A stretch of 25,411 nucleotides of DNA from positions 1 through 25,411 of the forward strand of contig JAEYRF010000226.1 of NCBI GenBank assembly GCA_023409615.1, given 5' to 3'. Below, piece by piece: positions 24,527-25,411 of this stretch. The notes beneath the pieces were generated by a model. The model did not search any database and was not told the DNA's origin. It saw only the letters and a list, made by a program, of their open reading frames with translations. The position numbers were made by a program, and so were the translations under genes. The number at the start of each line of letters is the position of its first letter. The stretch's first letter is position 1. The DNA is from Bacillota bacterium (lineage in GTDB: Bacteria; Bacillota; Clostridia; Acetivibrionales; DTU013).

Positions 24527-24946
24527 ATGCGGATTGCGGTAATAGACGGCCAGGGTGGCGGAATAGGGAAAGCTATGGTAGAGAAAATCAGGAGCGAGCT
24601 TGGAGCTGCAGTAGATATTATTGCACTCGGTACCAATGCGCTGGCAACCTCAGCGATGCTGAAAAACGGCGCTAATGAAGGAGCCACCGGCGAAAATGCA
24701 ATCATATACAACTCAGATAAGGTGGATGTTATAACTGGAGCCATCGGCATCATTGCAGCAAATTCCATGCTGGGTGAACTAACTCCCTCAATGGCAAAGG
24801 CGATTGCAGAAAGCCCTGCCCATAAGGTGCTCATACCTATGAACCGCTGTAATATTCAGATCGCAGGGGCAAAAGGAGCAACGCTTCTACAGAATATAGA
24901 AGATGCGGTCCAATTGATTAGAGAGATACTGATGCCTGGGCTTTAG
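24527..24946 (+). CDS. DUF3842 family protein
   Basis: A 139-aa small soluble protein found mostly in Clostridia; its function is unknown. The ATG at 24527 follows GGAGGG (24516-24521) by 5 bases. The N-terminus MRIAVIDGQGGGIGKAMVEK is a beta strand, glycine-rich loop and helix, like a nucleotide-binding Rossmann turn. Further family features are IALGTNALATSAMLKNGANEGATGENA, GAIGIIAANSMLGELTPSMA and PMNRCNIQIAGAKG. The last contains a Cys that could bind a ligand or metal. It is a single-gene unit with its own promoter, convergent with the sigma-factor gene and sharing a hairpin with it. Nothing in the sequence shows what it acts on. Confidence 0.85.
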   Translation: MRIAVIDGQGGGIGKAMVEKIRSELGAAVDIIALGTNALATSAMLKNGANEGATGENAIIYNSDKVDVITGAIGIIAANSMLGELTPSMAKAIAESPAHKVLIPMNRCNIQIAGAKGATLLQNIEDAVQLIREILMPGL

Positions 24947-24968
24947 CGTCAATTTCTATTAGCTAGTA

Positions 24969-24995
24969 AATAAGGGGAGCGACGCCCCCCTTATT
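24969..24995. terminator. Bidirectional hairpin between DUF3842 and sigK
   Basis: AATAAGGGG (24969-24977) and CCCCTTATT (24987-24995) form a perfect 9-bp stem around a 9-base loop. The A and T ends of the arms give a short U-rich tail in either direction. The 3' arm overlaps the stop codon of the sigma-factor gene. Confidence 0.75.
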
Positions 24996-25411
24996 ACTGC
25001 CCGTTGTCTGGTTCCAATTCCTTACTTAGCTTTTTGATTGCTTTCTTTTCGATCCGTGAGACATAGGATCGCGATATTCCAAGCATACCTGCAATTTCCC
25101 GTTGCGTCTTGCTAGCTCCGTTCAAAAGGCCATACCGCAGCTCCAATACAGTTTTCTCACGTTTCTTAAGCACAGCCTTCATTTTATTATAAAGACGTTT
25201 TACCTGGATTTTTAGTTCTACCTCATCAATAACGGATTCCGTTTCATTTCCAATCACGTCTATTAAAGTGATTTCATTGCCCTCCCGATCAATCCCGATA
25301 GGATCGTGGAGAGAAACCTCGCTCTGTATTTTCTTTGTAGATCTTATTTGCATCAATATCTCATTTTCGATGCATCGTGCGGCATACGTAGCAAGCCTGG
25401 TTCCCTTGGAC
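24994..25411 (-). CDS. sigK: Sporulation sigma factor, SigK-like, C-terminal 138 aa (cut by window edge)
   Basis: This is the C-terminal part of a sigma-70 family factor, and the frame is open to the right edge. Visible: the end of region 2 (LATYAARCIENEIL), the linker segment VSLHDPIGIDREGNEITLIDV, and region 4 with a helix-turn-helix (KTQREIAGMLGISRSYVSRIEKKAIKKL) for -35 recognition. The VSLHDPIG-EGNEI-LIDV string is characteristic of SigK, the late mother-cell factor of sporulation; SigE differs here (EPLNIDWDGNELLLSDV in Bacillus). SigK directs coat, cortex-maturation and mother-cell-lysis genes. The pro-sequence, the core-binding start and any skin-type interruption would be to the right of the window and cannot be judged. 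Confidence 0.88.
   Translation of the reverse strand, partial: SKGTRLATYAARCIENEILMQIRSTKKIQSEVSLHDPIGIDREGNEITLIDVIGNETESVIDEVELKIQVKRLYNKMKAVLKKREKTVLELRYGLLNGASKTQREIAGMLGISRSYVSRIEKKAIKKLSKELEPDNGQ

Noticed and set aside
24994..25411. Sigma factor as SigE
   Set aside because: The linker after region 2 reads VSLHDPIG with EGNEI and LIDV, which is the SigK pattern. SigE has a different string at this place.
1..25411. CRISPR arrays, tRNA or rRNA genes
   Set aside because: No regularly spaced direct repeats and no cloverleaf or ribosomal RNA sequence was recognised on either strand when reading by eye. A covariance-model scan was not possible.

Overview
The window looks like a spore-forming member of the Clostridia (Bacillota). 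The protein sequences of its housekeeping genes, its strong purine-rich ribosome sites with TTG and GTG starts, and a SigK-type sporulation sigma factor at the right edge all point that way. The genus cannot be fixed from the sequence alone. Most of the window is ordinary chromosomal backbone. The exception is an AT-rich block from about 1.85 to 10.65 kb that reads like an acquired segment.

Layout, left to right. (1) The 3' part of mutS2 (+). (2) A very large single-chain nonribosomal peptide synthetase (NRPS, +, 2526 aa) behind its own promoter. Its order is C - relic of an A domain - FkbH-type glyceryl loading unit - carrier - C - A (predicted glycine) - carrier - thioesterase. (3) In the same apparent operon, a 7TM/PAS sensor histidine kinase and a response regulator with an HD-GYP (c-di-GMP phosphodiesterase type) output. 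The run ends at a hairpin terminator at 13.02 kb. (4) typA/bipA behind a strong promoter and a foldable leader, then mltG, ending at a hairpin. (5) trmR and a U32 protein of the TrhP type, which together would make 5-methoxyuridine in tRNA, then a class B penicillin-binding protein whose ribosome site lies inside a hairpin. The order mltG-trmR-trhP-PBP resembles the yrrL-yrrM-yrrN/O...yrrR neighbourhood of Bacillus subtilis. (6) A small PII-like protein one base ahead of a CPA2-type cation:proton antiporter that has no RCK domain. (7) On the minus strand, an MBL-fold hydrolase followed by a type-1 glycerate kinase. (8) A 530-base gene-poor gap with a 151-bp element bounded by imperfect terminal inverted repeats, probably the remains of an insertion sequence or MITE. 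(9) A DUF3842 protein (+) facing the SigK-like sigma factor (-, cut by the window edge), with a shared hairpin between them.

The most interesting part is the NRPS-kinase-regulator operon. The first module appears to have lost its amino-acid-activating domain and gained an FkbH unit that, by family knowledge, loads a glyceryl group derived from 1,3-bisphosphoglycerate. The second module carries a ten-residue code close to the known glycine code. The simplest predicted product is a glyceroyl-glycine core, perhaps O-acylated by the first C domain and released by the thioesterase. Placing this enzyme with a membrane-sensor kinase and an HD-GYP regulator suggests a small-molecule signalling or self-sensing circuit tied to c-di-GMP. 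This is inference. No transporter, phosphopantetheinyl transferase or tailoring gene is visible nearby.

No tRNA, rRNA or CRISPR array was recognised. Motif positions and spacings were read by eye, and no database search was possible.
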